NCBI GenBank assembly: GCA_012032285.1
Contig: JAAURJ010000014.1
Coordinates: 1 to 56,077, forward strand
DNA: 56,077 nucleotides
From: Sphingomonadales bacterium
GTDB taxonomy: Bacteria > Pseudomonadota > Alphaproteobacteria > Sphingomonadales > Sphingomonadaceae
Direction: 5' to 3'
Shown in pieces: positions 34,002 to 43,580 of the stretch. A model generated the notes under the pieces. It was not told the origin of the DNA. It saw nothing but the letters and a program-made list of their open reading frames with translations, and searched no databases. Within the stretch, counting starts at the first letter, position 1. Every line of letters starts with the position of its first letter. The position numbers were made by a program, and so were the translations under genes.

Positions 34002-34651
34002 TCAGGCGCGGTCCTATTGCAGGCAGGGCCACCGGACTTTTGGGTGGATCATTCAATCCGGCGCATGGCGGTCACCGGGCGATCAGCGTACAGGCAATAG
34101 AGGCGCTGGCGCTGGATGAACTTTGGTGGTTGGTATCACCGGGCAATCCGTTAAAGCCGAAAAAGGATATGGCACCGCTGCCCGCCCGGCTTGCCTCTGC
34201 AAGGGCGCAGTCGCTGCGTAGCCGGATAAGGGCGACGGCAATAGAGAGGCAGCTTGGCACACGCTATACTGCCGATACGCTCCGCCGGTTGATCCGCCGC
34301 TATCCCAAAAGGCAGTTTATCTGGATCATGGGCGCGGATAATCTGGCGCAATTTGTTCGGTGGAGGCGCTGGCGCGATATTGCGGGCATGATCCCGATTG
34401 CAGTTATTGCCAGACCCGGTTATAATGCCAATGCAATGGCGGCTCCCGCCATGGCTTGGTTCAGGCGATTTGTCCGCCGTCCGGACCAAAGGAAGAACTG
34501 GACACAATGGAGTCTGCCAGCGCTTGTTTATCTGCGCTTTCCTCCTGACACCCGTTCGGCAACCGCAATCCGCCGCGCCGATCCCCACTGGCATAAGCGA
34601 TATGAAGGGCGCGCAATCCGTGATGCCGTTACCCGCTCGCTTATTTTGTAA
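33965..34651 (+). CDS. nadD: Nicotinate-nucleotide adenylyltransferase
   Basis: The protein makes deamido-NAD from nicotinate mononucleotide and ATP. The nucleotidyltransferase motif GGSFNPAHGGH is near residue 30, followed by WIMGADNLAQF and a late SATAIRRA in place of the usual ISST-IR. ATG 33965 overlaps proA by 37 bases; an in-frame TTG at 33998 that overlaps the proA stop is an alternative start and would remove 11 poorly conserved residues. Confidence 0.92.
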   Translation: MAGARARTSASLIRRGPIAGRATGLLGGSFNPAHGGHRAISVQAIEALALDELWWLVSPGNPLKPKKDMAPLPARLASARAQSLRSRIRATAIERQLGTRYTADTLRRLIRRYPKRQFIWIMGADNLAQFVRWRRWRDIAGMIPIAVIARPGYNANAMAAPAMAWFRRFVRRPDQRKNWTQWSLPALVYLRFPPDTRSATAIRRADPHWHKRYEGRAIRDAVTRSLIL

Positions 34652-34660
34652 GGAACAAAA

Positions 34661-35053
34661 TTGATCGATCCCGCACACGCTACGGCCAGCGAAAAGGCCA
34701 AAATCCAAAGCGATGAAGAGGCCGTCAAGGCGCTCTACGCGCTGGTCATGCAATCGCTTGACGATGATCAGGCGCAGGAAATTGTCAGCATCCCTTTGGA
34801 AGGCAAAAGCAATATTGCCGATTATATGATCGTTGCCAGCGGACGTTCCAGCCGTCAGGTTGCGTCTATGGCCCAAAAGCTGGCTGAACGGATTAAAAAA
34901 TCGGGCCGCAACGCCCGGATCGAAGGCTTGCCCGCCGCCGACTGGGTGCTGATTGATGCAGAAGATGTGATCGTCCACCTTTTCCGTCCGGAAGTGCGCA
35001 GCTTCTACAATCTGGAACGTATGTGGGCGTTCGGGGATGAAGGCGAAGCCTGA
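34661..35053 (+). CDS. rsfS: Ribosomal silencing factor RsfS
   Basis: The 130-residue protein binds ribosomal protein uL14 and blocks subunit joining in starvation. It has the RsfS block KSNIADYMIVASGRSSRQV and the ending DWVLIDAEDVIVHLF. The start codon is TTG 34661, preceded by AAGGAA. Position between nadD and rlmH is the classic bacterial order. Confidence 0.95.
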   Translation: MIDPAHATASEKAKIQSDEEAVKALYALVMQSLDDDQAQEIVSIPLEGKSNIADYMIVASGRSSRQVASMAQKLAERIKKSGRNARIEGLPAADWVLIDAEDVIVHLFRPEVRSFYNLERMWAFGDEGEA

Positions 35054-35077
35054 TTAGCCTCTATTAAGGTACGAGTG

Positions 35078-35503
35078 ATGCGGCTTCATATCATTGCCCG
35101 TGGTAAAATCGGCCGTAGCGCGGAGGCGGAATTGGTTGACCGTTATAGAAAGCGGATCAAATGGGACACGATGATCACCGAACTGCCCGATAGTGGGGGT
35201 GATTTACCGCCAGAAAAACTGATGCCTGTTCGCACCGTGATGCTGGATGAAAAGGGGCGGCATATGACAAGCGCGGAATTCGCCAAATTGCTTGAACAAT
35301 GGCGCGATATGGGGGTGCGCGAGGCCCGCTTTCTAATCGGCGCAGCGGATGGATTTGATGAACAGCAACGCAGCGAAGCCGATCAGTTGATCGCTTTTGG
35401 AAAAGCAACATGGCCGCATATGATGGCTCGCGCTATGCTTGCCGAACAATTATACCGCGCGACATCCATACTTGCCAACCACCCCTATCATAGGGAAGGA
35501 TAG
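35078..35503 (+). CDS. rlmH: 23S rRNA pseudouridine-1915 N3-methyltransferase
   Basis: The 141-residue SPOUT methyltransferase modifies helix 69 of 23S rRNA. The family start RLHIIARGKIG, the SAM-binding FLIGAADGFD and the ending LANHPYHREG are all present. I chose ATG 35078; a GTG lies directly before it. It follows rsfS by 24 bases. Confidence 0.95.
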   Translation: MRLHIIARGKIGRSAEAELVDRYRKRIKWDTMITELPDSGGDLPPEKLMPVRTVMLDEKGRHMTSAEFAKLLEQWRDMGVREARFLIGAADGFDEQQRSEADQLIAFGKATWPHMMARAMLAEQLYRATSILANHPYHREG

Positions 35504-35507
35504 CGAT

Positions 35508-36668
35508 ATGCGTTTCTGGCTATCCTTTGCTTTGTTGGCGATTTGCCCGTTGCTATTCGCGGCGGGCCTGTCGGCGCAAAGCAGCGAGGATCAGCGAACG
35601 GCGCTGCGCGATGCGAAGGCAAAGGCGGCGCTGGCCGAACAGCGCAGCGAGACATTGCGCCAAGAGGCGGCCAATGCGGAACGGGCGGCGGACCGTTTGG
35701 TGGCGCAGCGGGCGGTGCTGTCCGCCGATATTGACGCAGCACAGGCACAGATTGATGCGGCCAATGCGCGCATTGCAATCATCAGCAATAAACAACAGCA
35801 ACAGCAATCCAGCCTAGGCCGGGAAAGTGAACCAATGCTGCGGCTCAATGCGGCGCTGCAACGTATGACCGGACAGCCAAGTGCATTGATAATGGCGCAG
35901 CCGGGCCAACGCGATGATTATGTGCATCTGCGTGCTGTTATGGCAACAGTAGAGCCGCAAATCCGAAGGCGCACAGCGGCGCTGCGTCAACAAATTGCGA
36001 TCCAGAAGGATTTGAAATCGCAGGAACTTGTCGCGCTGAAATCGCTGGGCGATGCGAAACAGCGTCTGGCGGTGCAGCGTGAGGCACTGGCGCGGTTGGA
36101 AGGCAATAGCAGGAACCGCGCAGGCAGCCTGTCCGCCGATGCCGCCGCCGAATTCGAACAGGCGATTGCACAAGGGGAACGCGCAAGGGATTTGGTTGAA
36201 AATATTGATACCATGCGGCTCAGCACAGAAAAAGCATCGCAACTTGCGGGGCTTTCCGGGCCTGTCATGCGCAAAGATGGAGGTGGCGCACCCAAGGGAA
36301 GGGGGGAGCCGCTGTATCTTTTGCCAAAAGACGCGCAGCTTTTATCGGGCTTTTATGAATTGAACGACAGTGGATACCGGGAGCGCGGAATGCGGCTGGC
36401 ATTGGCACCGGCGGCGAGTATCGGCGCTCCGGCGGCAGGAAAGGTGACCTATGCGGGCAATTATCGCAGCTATGGACGGATCATCATAATCGAACATGGC
36501 AGCGGATGGAGCAGCTTGATCACCAATTTTGACACGCTATCGGTCAGCGAGGGCATGACCGTGGAACAGGGGCAGCAATTGGGGTTTGCCTTGACCGAAA
36601 AACCGGAAATCACCATCGAATTGCGCCGCAACGGAAGGACTATGGATATTGCGGCTTTGATTGGATGA
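35508..36668 (+). CDS. envC: EnvC-like murein hydrolase activator (degenerate LytM)
   Basis: The 386-residue protein has a signal peptide (MRFWLSFALLAICPLLFAAG), a long coiled coil (about 25-230, rich in Ala, Gln and Arg) and a C-terminal LytM domain. The zinc ligands of active M23 enzymes are absent: the HxxxD position reads GMRLALAP and the HxH position reads ITIELR. This is the pattern of EnvC, which activates cell-separation amidases rather than cutting peptidoglycan. It starts four bases after the rlmH stop. Confidence 0.88.
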   Translation: MRFWLSFALLAICPLLFAAGLSAQSSEDQRTALRDAKAKAALAEQRSETLRQEAANAERAADRLVAQRAVLSADIDAAQAQIDAANARIAIISNKQQQQQSSLGRESEPMLRLNAALQRMTGQPSALIMAQPGQRDDYVHLRAVMATVEPQIRRRTAALRQQIAIQKDLKSQELVALKSLGDAKQRLAVQREALARLEGNSRNRAGSLSADAAAEFEQAIAQGERARDLVENIDTMRLSTEKASQLAGLSGPVMRKDGGGAPKGRGEPLYLLPKDAQLLSGFYELNDSGYRERGMRLALAPAASIGAPAAGKVTYAGNYRSYGRIIIIEHGSGWSSLITNFDTLSVSEGMTVEQGQQLGFALTEKPEITIELRRNGRTMDIAALIG

Positions 36669-36804
36669 GATGCGCTTTCTGATCTGTTCACCGCGGATAC
36701 AGGCGCGGTATCGCACCATTATGCTTTCGTGGTAAACGCGCTTTCACCATAAGCCGCACTGGCATATAAGCCTGAGTCGGCAATAATTATCGGAAAACGG
36801 CAAT

Positions 36805-38175
36805 ATGATGTTCAAAAGCAAATGGATCGCCACTTCATTGATTGCAGGTGCAATCTCCGGTGCATTGATCATGCAATCTTCGGTCAGTTCCGCACAAACA
36901 GCGGAACAGGAAGACCGTTTCCGCGAAATGGAAGAATTTCTGTCCGTATATCAACAGGTGAAAGCCCGCTATGTTGATAAGGTCGATGACAAACAACTGA
37001 TGGAAGGCGCAATTCAGGGGATGCTGCAAAGCCTTGATCCGCACAGCGCCTTTTTGAATAAAAGCGACTTTGAAAATCTCAATACACAGATTGAGGGCGA
37101 ATATGGCGGGCTTGGCCTTTCGGTGACCATGGAGCAGGGCGCGGTTAAGGTGATAGCACCGACCGCAGATACCCCGGCGGACAAGGCGGGGATTAAGGCG
37201 GGCGATTATATCACCCATTTGGATGATAAGCTCATCGTTGGCGGCACATTGGATGAAGCGGTCGATTCTATGCGCGGAACGCCCGGCACTTCCATTAAAT
37301 TGCGGGTAGTGCGTTTGGGCCGAGACGAACCTTTTGATGTGAATATTACCCGCGCGGTGATTGAACTGAAACCTGTCAAATGGAAGGTTGATAAAGATAT
37401 CGGCCTGATCACCATAACCGGTTTTTCGCAGGATACGGGCAAGGATGTCGTCGATGCGATTCGCGGTGTCGAACGGTCGCTGGGTAAGAAGCCATTGGGC
37501 TATATTGTCGATTTACGTTCAAACCCCGGCGGGTTGCTAGACGAAGCGGTGGCGGTATCCGATGCCTTTTTGGACAGCGGCGAAATCGTATCCGAACGTG
37601 GACGCGGACGCGGCGATGTGCAACGTTGGTTCGCCGAACGGGATGTGCCGGGCGATGCGACACAGGGTGCACCGGTTATCGTTCTGGTCGATGCAGGCTC
37701 TGCTTCTGCATCGGAAATTGTCGCAGGTGCGCTTCAGGACCATCACCGCGCCTTGGTCATGGGCGAACAAAGTTTCGGTAAAGGATCGGTGCAGACTGTT
37801 TTGCCGCTGTCGCGTGATACGGGATTGCGCCTGACCATCGCCCGCTATCACCTGCCTTCGGGGCGCAGCGTTCAGGAAGGCGGTATCAAACCCGATATTC
37901 AGGTTCCTCAGCTGTCCGACCCCGATTATGCCAAACGTGTCGCGGTGCGCGAAACCGATTTGCGCCGTCATTTGGTCAATGAACTCGCCGCGACTGACAA
38001 GGAATTGGAAGAGGATGTGACTAAGGATCCCCGCTTTACCAAAACCGCCGATGAACTTAAGGCAGAAGGCATTGAAGATTTCCAACTTTATTATGCGATG
38101 GAAACATTACAGCGGCTGGGCAAAAACACCATGCGGCTGGCCAAGAAAGATGGTAAGGAACCGGCCCGTAACTAA
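36805..38175 (+). CDS. ctpA: C-terminal processing peptidase, S41 family
   Basis: The 456-residue protein has a signal or anchor segment (about 7-30), a PDZ domain (about 95-175) and the S41 catalytic core. The Ser-Lys dyad is S301 in AGSASASEIV and K326 in SFGKGSVQ, spaced 25 residues apart as in Prc. It trims periplasmic proteins, probably including cell-wall enzymes or their regulators, consistent with envC just upstream. Confidence 0.95.
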   Translation: MMFKSKWIATSLIAGAISGALIMQSSVSSAQTAEQEDRFREMEEFLSVYQQVKARYVDKVDDKQLMEGAIQGMLQSLDPHSAFLNKSDFENLNTQIEGEYGGLGLSVTMEQGAVKVIAPTADTPADKAGIKAGDYITHLDDKLIVGGTLDEAVDSMRGTPGTSIKLRVVRLGRDEPFDVNITRAVIELKPVKWKVDKDIGLITITGFSQDTGKDVVDAIRGVERSLGKKPLGYIVDLRSNPGGLLDEAVAVSDAFLDSGEIVSERGRGRGDVQRWFAERDVPGDATQGAPVIVLVDAGSASASEIVAGALQDHHRALVMGEQSFGKGSVQTVLPLSRDTGLRLTIARYHLPSGRSVQEGGIKPDIQVPQLSDPDYAKRVAVRETDLRRHLVNELAATDKELEEDVTKDPRFTKTADELKAEGIEDFQLYYAMETLQRLGKNTMRLAKKDGKEPARN

Positions 38176-38190
38176 TCAAAGGCTATAGGC

Positions 38191-38685
38191 GTGAATTTCA
38201 GGGCGGTTCAAATCGCGAGTTTGGCGCTACCGCTTTTTTTGCTCGGCGGTGCTTATGCTTCGCAATATGCGGGCGGGCTTTATCCATGCGAAATGTGTTG
38301 GTGGCAACGCTATCCGCATATGGCTGCGGTTCCGGTGGCGCTGATCGGGTTTTTCTTGCCGGGCCATTTTGTGAAGCGCGTGTGCGCAGCGCTTGCGGCT
38401 TTTGCAGTGTTTAGCAGCGGTATCATTGGCGGATTTCATGCCGGCGTGGAATATGGCTGGTGGCAGGGGATAACCGGTTGCACCAGCGCGATCACCGGCA
38501 GCGGCGCGGATTATATGAAGGCGATATTGGAAGCGCCGCTGCTGCGCTGTGATGTTGCGCCTTGGAAACTGTTTGGAATATCGCTTGCTGGGTATAATTT
38601 CCTCTTGTCCTGCGGCGGTGCAATCGCCATTCTATGGTCATTATGGAAAATCCGAAATAGCCCAAAGCCGAAACAGCAGGCCTAG
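38191..38685 (+). CDS. dsbB: Disulfide bond formation protein B
   Basis: The 164-residue membrane protein has four predicted membrane helices. The quinone-linked pair is C33-C36 in YPCEMCWWQR and the second pair is C97 and C120. It reoxidises a DsbA-type oxidase and passes electrons to ubiquinone. The start is GTG 38191, 15 bases after the ctpA stop. A ubiquinone-synthesis gene (coq7) follows directly. Confidence 0.92.
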   Translation: MNFRAVQIASLALPLFLLGGAYASQYAGGLYPCEMCWWQRYPHMAAVPVALIGFFLPGHFVKRVCAALAAFAVFSSGIIGGFHAGVEYGWWQGITGCTSAITGSGADYMKAILEAPLLRCDVAPWKLFGISLAGYNFLLSCGGAIAILWSLWKIRNSPKPKQQA

Positions 38686-38713
38686 TCCGCTTAGCAAGGC
38701 CGATATTGCCAGC

Positions 38714-39184
38714 ATGATCCGTGTAAACCAGGCGGGCGAATATGGCGCGAAACGTATTTATGCGGGGCAATTGGCGGTGATGGGTGACCGCTGCCTCGCT
38801 TCTCGCTCGATCGCCCATATGGCGGAGCAGGAACAAAAGCATCTGACCGCCTTTGATCAGGTCATGGCCAAGCGCGGTGTGCGTCCGACCGCGCTGCAAC
38901 CGATATGGGAAGTGGCGGGGTTTGCCCTAGGTGCGGTGACGGCAGCCATTGGCCCGGAAGCTGCCATGGCCTGTACTGTTGCGGTCGAGACGGAAATTGA
39001 CAAACATTATAGCGAGCAATTGGCGCAGCTTGGGGATAGCGAGCCAGAATTATCGGCAATGATTGCGGAATTTCAGGCGGAGGAGCTGGAGCATAAAGAA
39101 ACCGCCCTCGCCGAAGGGGCGGAGCGGGCCCCTGCCTATCCGGTGATGAGCGCAATGATCCGCGCCGGATGCGCGCGGCGATAG
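38714..39184 (+). CDS. coq7: Demethoxyubiquinone hydroxylase
   Basis: The protein is a di-iron carboxylate hydroxylase that performs the late C6 hydroxylation of ubiquinone. Iron ligands are in QAGEYGA, EQEQKH, VETEIDKHY and EELEHKE. ATG 38714 gives 156 residues, but Coq7 proteins usually have 10-20 more before this point and the frame stays open upstream (RNSRPSPLSKADIAS). So the true start may be a non-ATG codon near the dsbB stop, or lie inside dsbB. Confidence 0.9.
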   Translation: MIRVNQAGEYGAKRIYAGQLAVMGDRCLASRSIAHMAEQEQKHLTAFDQVMAKRGVRPTALQPIWEVAGFALGAVTAAIGPEAAMACTVAVETEIDKHYSEQLAQLGDSEPELSAMIAEFQAEELEHKETALAEGAERAPAYPVMSAMIRAGCARR

Positions 39185-39286
39185 CGCTTTCGAAGCGGGT
39201 ATAAGGGCCAAGCGGCTATAGGTTTTTTTAAGCTTGGGTTCACCTATGCTATCCGATAGTCTGTTCATAGAATTGGAGATGATTAA

Positions 39287-39883
39287 GTGAAAAACAAAGC
39301 TGCTATGATGATCCCGGCATTTGCCATGATGTTATCTGTATCCGCCTTTGCACAGTCAAATGACAACAATCAGGCAGGGCCGCAGCAGGATGATGTCAAA
39401 GTCAACCAGTTGATTGTTTATGGCGATGACCCATGCCCCGAAAGCAGCGATAGCGAAATCGTCGTATGTGTGCGCCAGCAGGAACCCTATCGTATTCCCA
39501 AAAATCTGCGCAGTGACCCCAATGATCCGCGCAAAGAGGCATGGAACAACCGCGTTCTGGCTTATGAATATGTTGCGGCGGGCGGGATTGGCAGCTGCTC
39601 CACCGTCGGCGCGGGCGGCTTTACCGGATGCGGCATAAAAGCAATTGATCAGGCTTATGCCGAAAAAGCCGAAGATCCCGCGCTCCAATTTGGCCTGTTG
39701 ATTGCGGAAGCCCGCCGTCAAAGGCTGTCCGGCATTGACGCAGAGGCCGAGGATATAGAGCAATCGGTGTTGGCCGAAGAACGCGCCGCCGCGCTCAAAA
39801 AACTACAGGCGCAGGCTGATAATATCGAGGCCGATCCTGAAAACGAAGAGCAGGAAGCAGAGGCTTTGCCGCAACCGGAATGA
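39287..39883 (+). CDS. Conserved exported protein of unknown function
   Basis: The 198-residue protein has a signal peptide (MKNKAAMMIPAFAMMLSVSAFAQ), then a compact middle with four cysteines (GDDPCP, IVVCVRQ, GSCSTV, GCGIK) and an acidic helical tail (about 150-198). I do not recognise a named domain; I believe similar secreted proteins occur in other sphingomonads. The four cysteines suggest two disulfides. The start is GTG 39287 with GGAG nine bases upstream. Confidence 0.75.
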   Translation: MKNKAAMMIPAFAMMLSVSAFAQSNDNNQAGPQQDDVKVNQLIVYGDDPCPESSDSEIVVCVRQQEPYRIPKNLRSDPNDPRKEAWNNRVLAYEYVAAGGIGSCSTVGAGGFTGCGIKAIDQAYAEKAEDPALQFGLLIAEARRQRLSGIDAEAEDIEQSVLAEERAAALKKLQAQADNIEADPENEEQEAEALPQPE

Positions 39884-39905
39884 AGCGGAGGACGGATAAG
39901 GTCGG

Positions 39906-41687
39906 TTAACCGCCCTTTTTACGCGCCACCCAATCCTTAACCTGCGCATCAAGCACATCGAGCGGCACCGCGCCTTGGCCCAAAACCACATCATGAAATT
40001 CGGACAGTTTGGACGCTGCGCCCAATTGCTTGCTTGCAAAGTCCCGTAGTTCGCGGATTTTAAGCTCGCCCAGCTTATAGGCGAGCGCTTGTCCCGGCCA
40101 GCTGATATAGCGGTTCACCTCTGCCTCAATATTGGCCTCAGTCAGCGCGGTATTGTCTTTCATAAAGTCTATCGCCTGCTGCTTGCTCCATCCCTTGGCA
40201 TGGATACCGGTATCGACAACCAGGCGGCAAGCACGCCACATTTCATAGGACAGCCGCCCCATATCCTTGGCAGGGGTGTCATAAAGCCCCATTTCGATGC
40301 CCAATCGTTCGGAATACAGCCCCCAACCTTCGACAAAGGCAGTGAAAAAGGCGCCATTTTTGCGAAAATCCGATAATGGCAATTCCTGTTGCAGGGCGAT
40401 TTGTTGGTGATGTCCCGGAACGCCTTCATGCACCGATAATGCCGGTATCTCCCAAAAAGGTCGCTGGTCCAGTTTCGACGTGTTGACATAATAATTGCCC
40501 GCAATGCCGATATCGGGAGAACCGGGGTTATAATAAGCGGTGGTTGTGCCTTCGGCGATTTCGGCCGGAATTTCCTTTATGCCATAGGGCAAGCGCGGCA
40601 ATTTGCCAAAGAGGGAGGGCATTTGCCCGTCGATAATCTTTGTCACCCGTGCGACTTTTTCCATCAGCTCTTCGGGCGTTTTGGCATAATATTGCGGGTC
40701 GGTGCGCAGATGCGCGATAAATGCTTCACGGCTGTCATAACCGGCTGCTTTTGCAACGCCAATCATTTCGGCGCGGATACGGGCAACTTCACTTACGCCG
40801 ATATTATGGATTTCGTCAGCCGATAGGTTGGTCGTGGTCTGGTTGCGAATCCGATAGTCATAATAGGCCGCACCGCCCGGCTGCGCCGACACGCCCGGTG
40901 CCTTTGCGCAGGCGGGTTTATAGGTATTTACATACCAATCATAATGTTTCTGAACTGCTGGGTTGATCACAGCGGTAATGGTTGCGGATGCCTGCAAGGC
41001 CAATCCTTCAAACTCCTTATCGGTCATTATATCGGGCTTCTTGCGGGTATAGGGCGCATAGAAACGCGATTTCTTGATGTCCTCTGTGATTAGCCCGGAT
41101 ATAGTCTTCTCATATCCGTCAAGCGCATCGCACGGTAATGTATATCCGCCCTTTATCGCCATATTGGCGACTGCGATGCTTTCGTCATTGACCCGTGCAT
41201 ATTGTTTTAACCGGTTGTTATAACTTTGATAATCGGCGACCTTGTTAAAGGGTAGATTGTCCGCCATGCCGGCAATGCTTTGGTGCCAGCCCGAACGGTT
41301 GGTGAAGTTGATGACCCGCTGTCCCATTTTATTGGCTTCGACCGTTTCGCTTAATGTGCGTTCCAAAATTGCGTAGTCTGTCTTCGCTCCTGCGCTCAAT
41401 GCTGCCTTGTCAATCTTGCGCAGTTTTTCCAGAAAGCGGGCGGCCGATGCGGCCTGCCTGTCCTGCGCTGCCAATGCATAATCACCCAGATCACTCGCAT
41501 AATCATCAACGCCCAGTGAACTGGCAAAGACCGGCGATTCTTTCAGGACATCGGCCCAATAGTTATCGACAAGCGCCGCCATTTGTGCGTCTGGAGAAAA
41601 GGCAGTCTGTTGTGCGTGCAGAGTTGCAGGCTGATTAGCGGCGGAAATTGCGATCAGAGCGGCGGTGCCCAAAAACAGGTTGCGCAT
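39906..41687 (-). CDS. DUF885 family exported protein (metallopeptidase-like)
   Basis: The 593-residue protein has a signal peptide (about 1-25) and the DUF885 fold with the zinc-type motif HEGVPGHHQQ and, downstream, FVEGWGLYSERLG. Members are probably periplasmic carboxypeptidase-like enzymes, but substrates are unknown. Length is normal. It is read divergently from the DUF2306 gene. Confidence 0.9.
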   Translation of the reverse strand: MRNLFLGTAALIAISAANQPATLHAQQTAFSPDAQMAALVDNYWADVLKESPVFASSLGVDDYASDLGDYALAAQDRQAASAARFLEKLRKIDKAALSAGAKTDYAILERTLSETVEANKMGQRVINFTNRSGWHQSIAGMADNLPFNKVADYQSYNNRLKQYARVNDESIAVANMAIKGGYTLPCDALDGYEKTISGLITEDIKKSRFYAPYTRKKPDIMTDKEFEGLALQASATITAVINPAVQKHYDWYVNTYKPACAKAPGVSAQPGGAAYYDYRIRNQTTTNLSADEIHNIGVSEVARIRAEMIGVAKAAGYDSREAFIAHLRTDPQYYAKTPEELMEKVARVTKIIDGQMPSLFGKLPRLPYGIKEIPAEIAEGTTTAYYNPGSPDIGIAGNYYVNTSKLDQRPFWEIPALSVHEGVPGHHQQIALQQELPLSDFRKNGAFFTAFVEGWGLYSERLGIEMGLYDTPAKDMGRLSYEMWRACRLVVDTGIHAKGWSKQQAIDFMKDNTALTEANIEAEVNRYISWPGQALAYKLGELKIRELRDFASKQLGAASKLSEFHDVVLGQGAVPLDVLDAQVKDWVARKKGG

Positions 41688-41722
41688 ATTAAGATTCTCC
41701 CCAAAGTCTTTTTACAGACAAA

Positions 41723-42271
41723 GTGTATGCAAAGGGGATGGCAATAGCCAGTGCAATGGCAGATATTTCGATAAACAAACAACCGTCCAACATAAAATCC
41801 CTGAAAGCCGACGGGATGGAAAAAATTTTGGCTGTGTTATCAACGGTGCTTTTATTGGCTGCGTTAACAGCATTGGGGCGGGGATTGGATGAATGGCATC
41901 TGCTGCCTTGGCAGGTCTGGACGCATTTGGGGACAATATTGACAGCATTGGCGATCACGCCTGTGATGATGCTGCGCAAGCGCGGCGATGATTTGCATCG
42001 GCTTTTGGGCTGGATATGGTCCGCGGCCATGTTTGCAACCGCGCTGATCAGTTTTGACATACGCCTTATCGCCAAAGGGGAATTTAGCTTTATCCACTTG
42101 CTATCTTTGCTCACCCTTGTCGGTGTTCCCGTTCTGATAGGGACGGCGCGGCGACATAAAATCGCTCAACACCGCAGACAAGCTCGTGGATTTATAATTG
42201 GAGCTTTGTTGGTCGCTGGCTTTTTTACCTTCCCCTTCGACCGGCTGTTGGGAAGTTGGTTATTTGGATAA
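41723..42271 (+). CDS. DUF2306 family membrane protein
   Basis: The product of up to 182 residues has four hydrophobic segments and the family histidine motif RGDDLHRLLGWIWS between the second and third. Function is unknown. The start is uncertain: ATG 41816 would give a protein that begins at the first membrane segment, while upstream in-frame ATGs at 41723 and 41738 add 26-31 soluble residues. Confidence 0.72.
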   Translation: MYAKGMAIASAMADISINKQPSNIKSLKADGMEKILAVLSTVLLLAALTALGRGLDEWHLLPWQVWTHLGTILTALAITPVMMLRKRGDDLHRLLGWIWSAAMFATALISFDIRLIAKGEFSFIHLLSLLTLVGVPVLIGTARRHKIAQHRRQARGFIIGALLVAGFFTFPFDRLLGSWLFG

Positions 42272-42335
42272 TGATTGGGGTTTGTCATCTATTTGAAAAA
42301 AGACAGCATGATAAGGAGAAAATGGAGAAGGCAAT

Positions 42336-43502
42336 ATGATGGTAAAATTGGGTGTAGCAGCAGCGCTTATTTCGTTCTTGTCGGGATGCGCCGCTTATAG
42401 TGATCAAAAACCGGCTCCTGCGACAATTGCCCCGCCAACGACTGCGGTGGAGGCGCTGCGTCCTTATTATGGGAGGCTGAACGAAAAATTGCCGGTTGCG
42501 CCTTCTGGGGCTACGCTTGCAGGGGACAGCGTCATCACCCGCTTTGCCTTTGGCTCCTGTGTCAATGAAAATCGGGCCATGGATTTCTGGAATGTTATTG
42601 CCGGTGAAAAGCCGCAGGCATTTCTGCTGATCGGGGACAATGTATATGGCGATGTCGAAACCAATCACGCCGCCACTATCCCGTCGCTGCAGGCGAGCTA
42701 CCGCAAGCTTTCTAGCCGCCAGCAATTTGCCGATTTTCGCAAACAAATACCAATGATGACGACATGGGATGATCATGACTATGGCGCCAATGATGCGGGC
42801 GGCAGTTTCGATTATAAGGAATATGCCGAGCGTATTTATGAACAATATTGGGGATCTGACGCTGATGTCCGCTCGCGCCCCGGCGTTTATGAAAGCCGCA
42901 TTGTGGGGCCGCAGGGTAAGCGGGTGCAGTTCATCCTGCTTGATACCCGTTTTTTCCGATCTGACCTTGCCCGGCTGCGCTATCAGGCCGAACGCCCGCC
43001 GCTGGGCTGGTATATTCCCAATGAAGATCCCGCCGCGACGATATTGGGCGATGCGCAGTGGAAATGGCTGGCGGCGGAGCTGGAGAAGCCTGCGGATTTG
43101 CGCTTCATTGTCTCTTCAATACAGGTGATTACCAGCGCCCATGGCTATGAAAGCTGGTATAATTTCCCAAAGGAGCGCGAACGGCTTTATGCGCTGCTTG
43201 CTGAAAAGAAAATTGGCAATGCCGTGCTGTTAACCGGTGACCGTCATTCGGGCGCCATGTATAAGGAAAATGTGCCGGGGCTTTCCCGCCCGCTTTATGA
43301 ATTCACCTCAACCTCGCTCAATTTCGCCTTTGGCGATGGCGACAGCGGTAACCGGGAGCCTGATCCCAAAAGGCTGGGCGGGTTTTGGTCTGTCGAAAAT
43401 TTCGGGCAGGTTGATATTGACTGGGCAGGCCGCACCGTGACGATGAGCCTGAAAAAAAGCGATGGCGCTATGATTGAGCAGAAAAAGATACAGGCTTTTT
43501 AG
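42336..43502 (+). CDS. PhoD-like alkaline phosphatase, lipoprotein
   Basis: The 388-residue protein has a lipoprotein signal with lipobox LSGC (cysteine at about 18) and PhoD-type metal motifs: RFAFGSCVNE, LLIGDNVYGD, TTWDDHDYGAND and LLTGDRHSG. It should be a calcium/iron-type phosphodiesterase or phosphatase anchored in the envelope. It ends in TAG inside a hairpin. Confidence 0.9.
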   Translation: MMVKLGVAAALISFLSGCAAYSDQKPAPATIAPPTTAVEALRPYYGRLNEKLPVAPSGATLAGDSVITRFAFGSCVNENRAMDFWNVIAGEKPQAFLLIGDNVYGDVETNHAATIPSLQASYRKLSSRQQFADFRKQIPMMTTWDDHDYGANDAGGSFDYKEYAERIYEQYWGSDADVRSRPGVYESRIVGPQGKRVQFILLDTRFFRSDLARLRYQAERPPLGWYIPNEDPAATILGDAQWKWLAAELEKPADLRFIVSSIQVITSAHGYESWYNFPKERERLYALLAEKKIGNAVLLTGDRHSGAMYKENVPGLSRPLYEFTSTSLNFAFGDGDSGNREPDPKRLGGFWSVENFGQVDIDWAGRTVTMSLKKSDGAMIEQKKIQAF

Positions 43503-43516
43503 GGTCAGGCCCTAAA
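43498..43516 (+). terminator. Hairpin that includes the phosphatase stop codon
   Basis: TTTAGGG (43498-43504) pairs with CCCTAAA (43510-43516) around a 5-base loop; the stop codon is 43500-43502. It resembles the element at 11079-11094. No T-run follows. Confidence 0.4.
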
Positions 43517-43580
43517 GCTGCAATAAAAGTAATTTCGGCTGAAACTTGTCTCGCCCGCGCTTTTTTGGCAGGGCGCGTGT

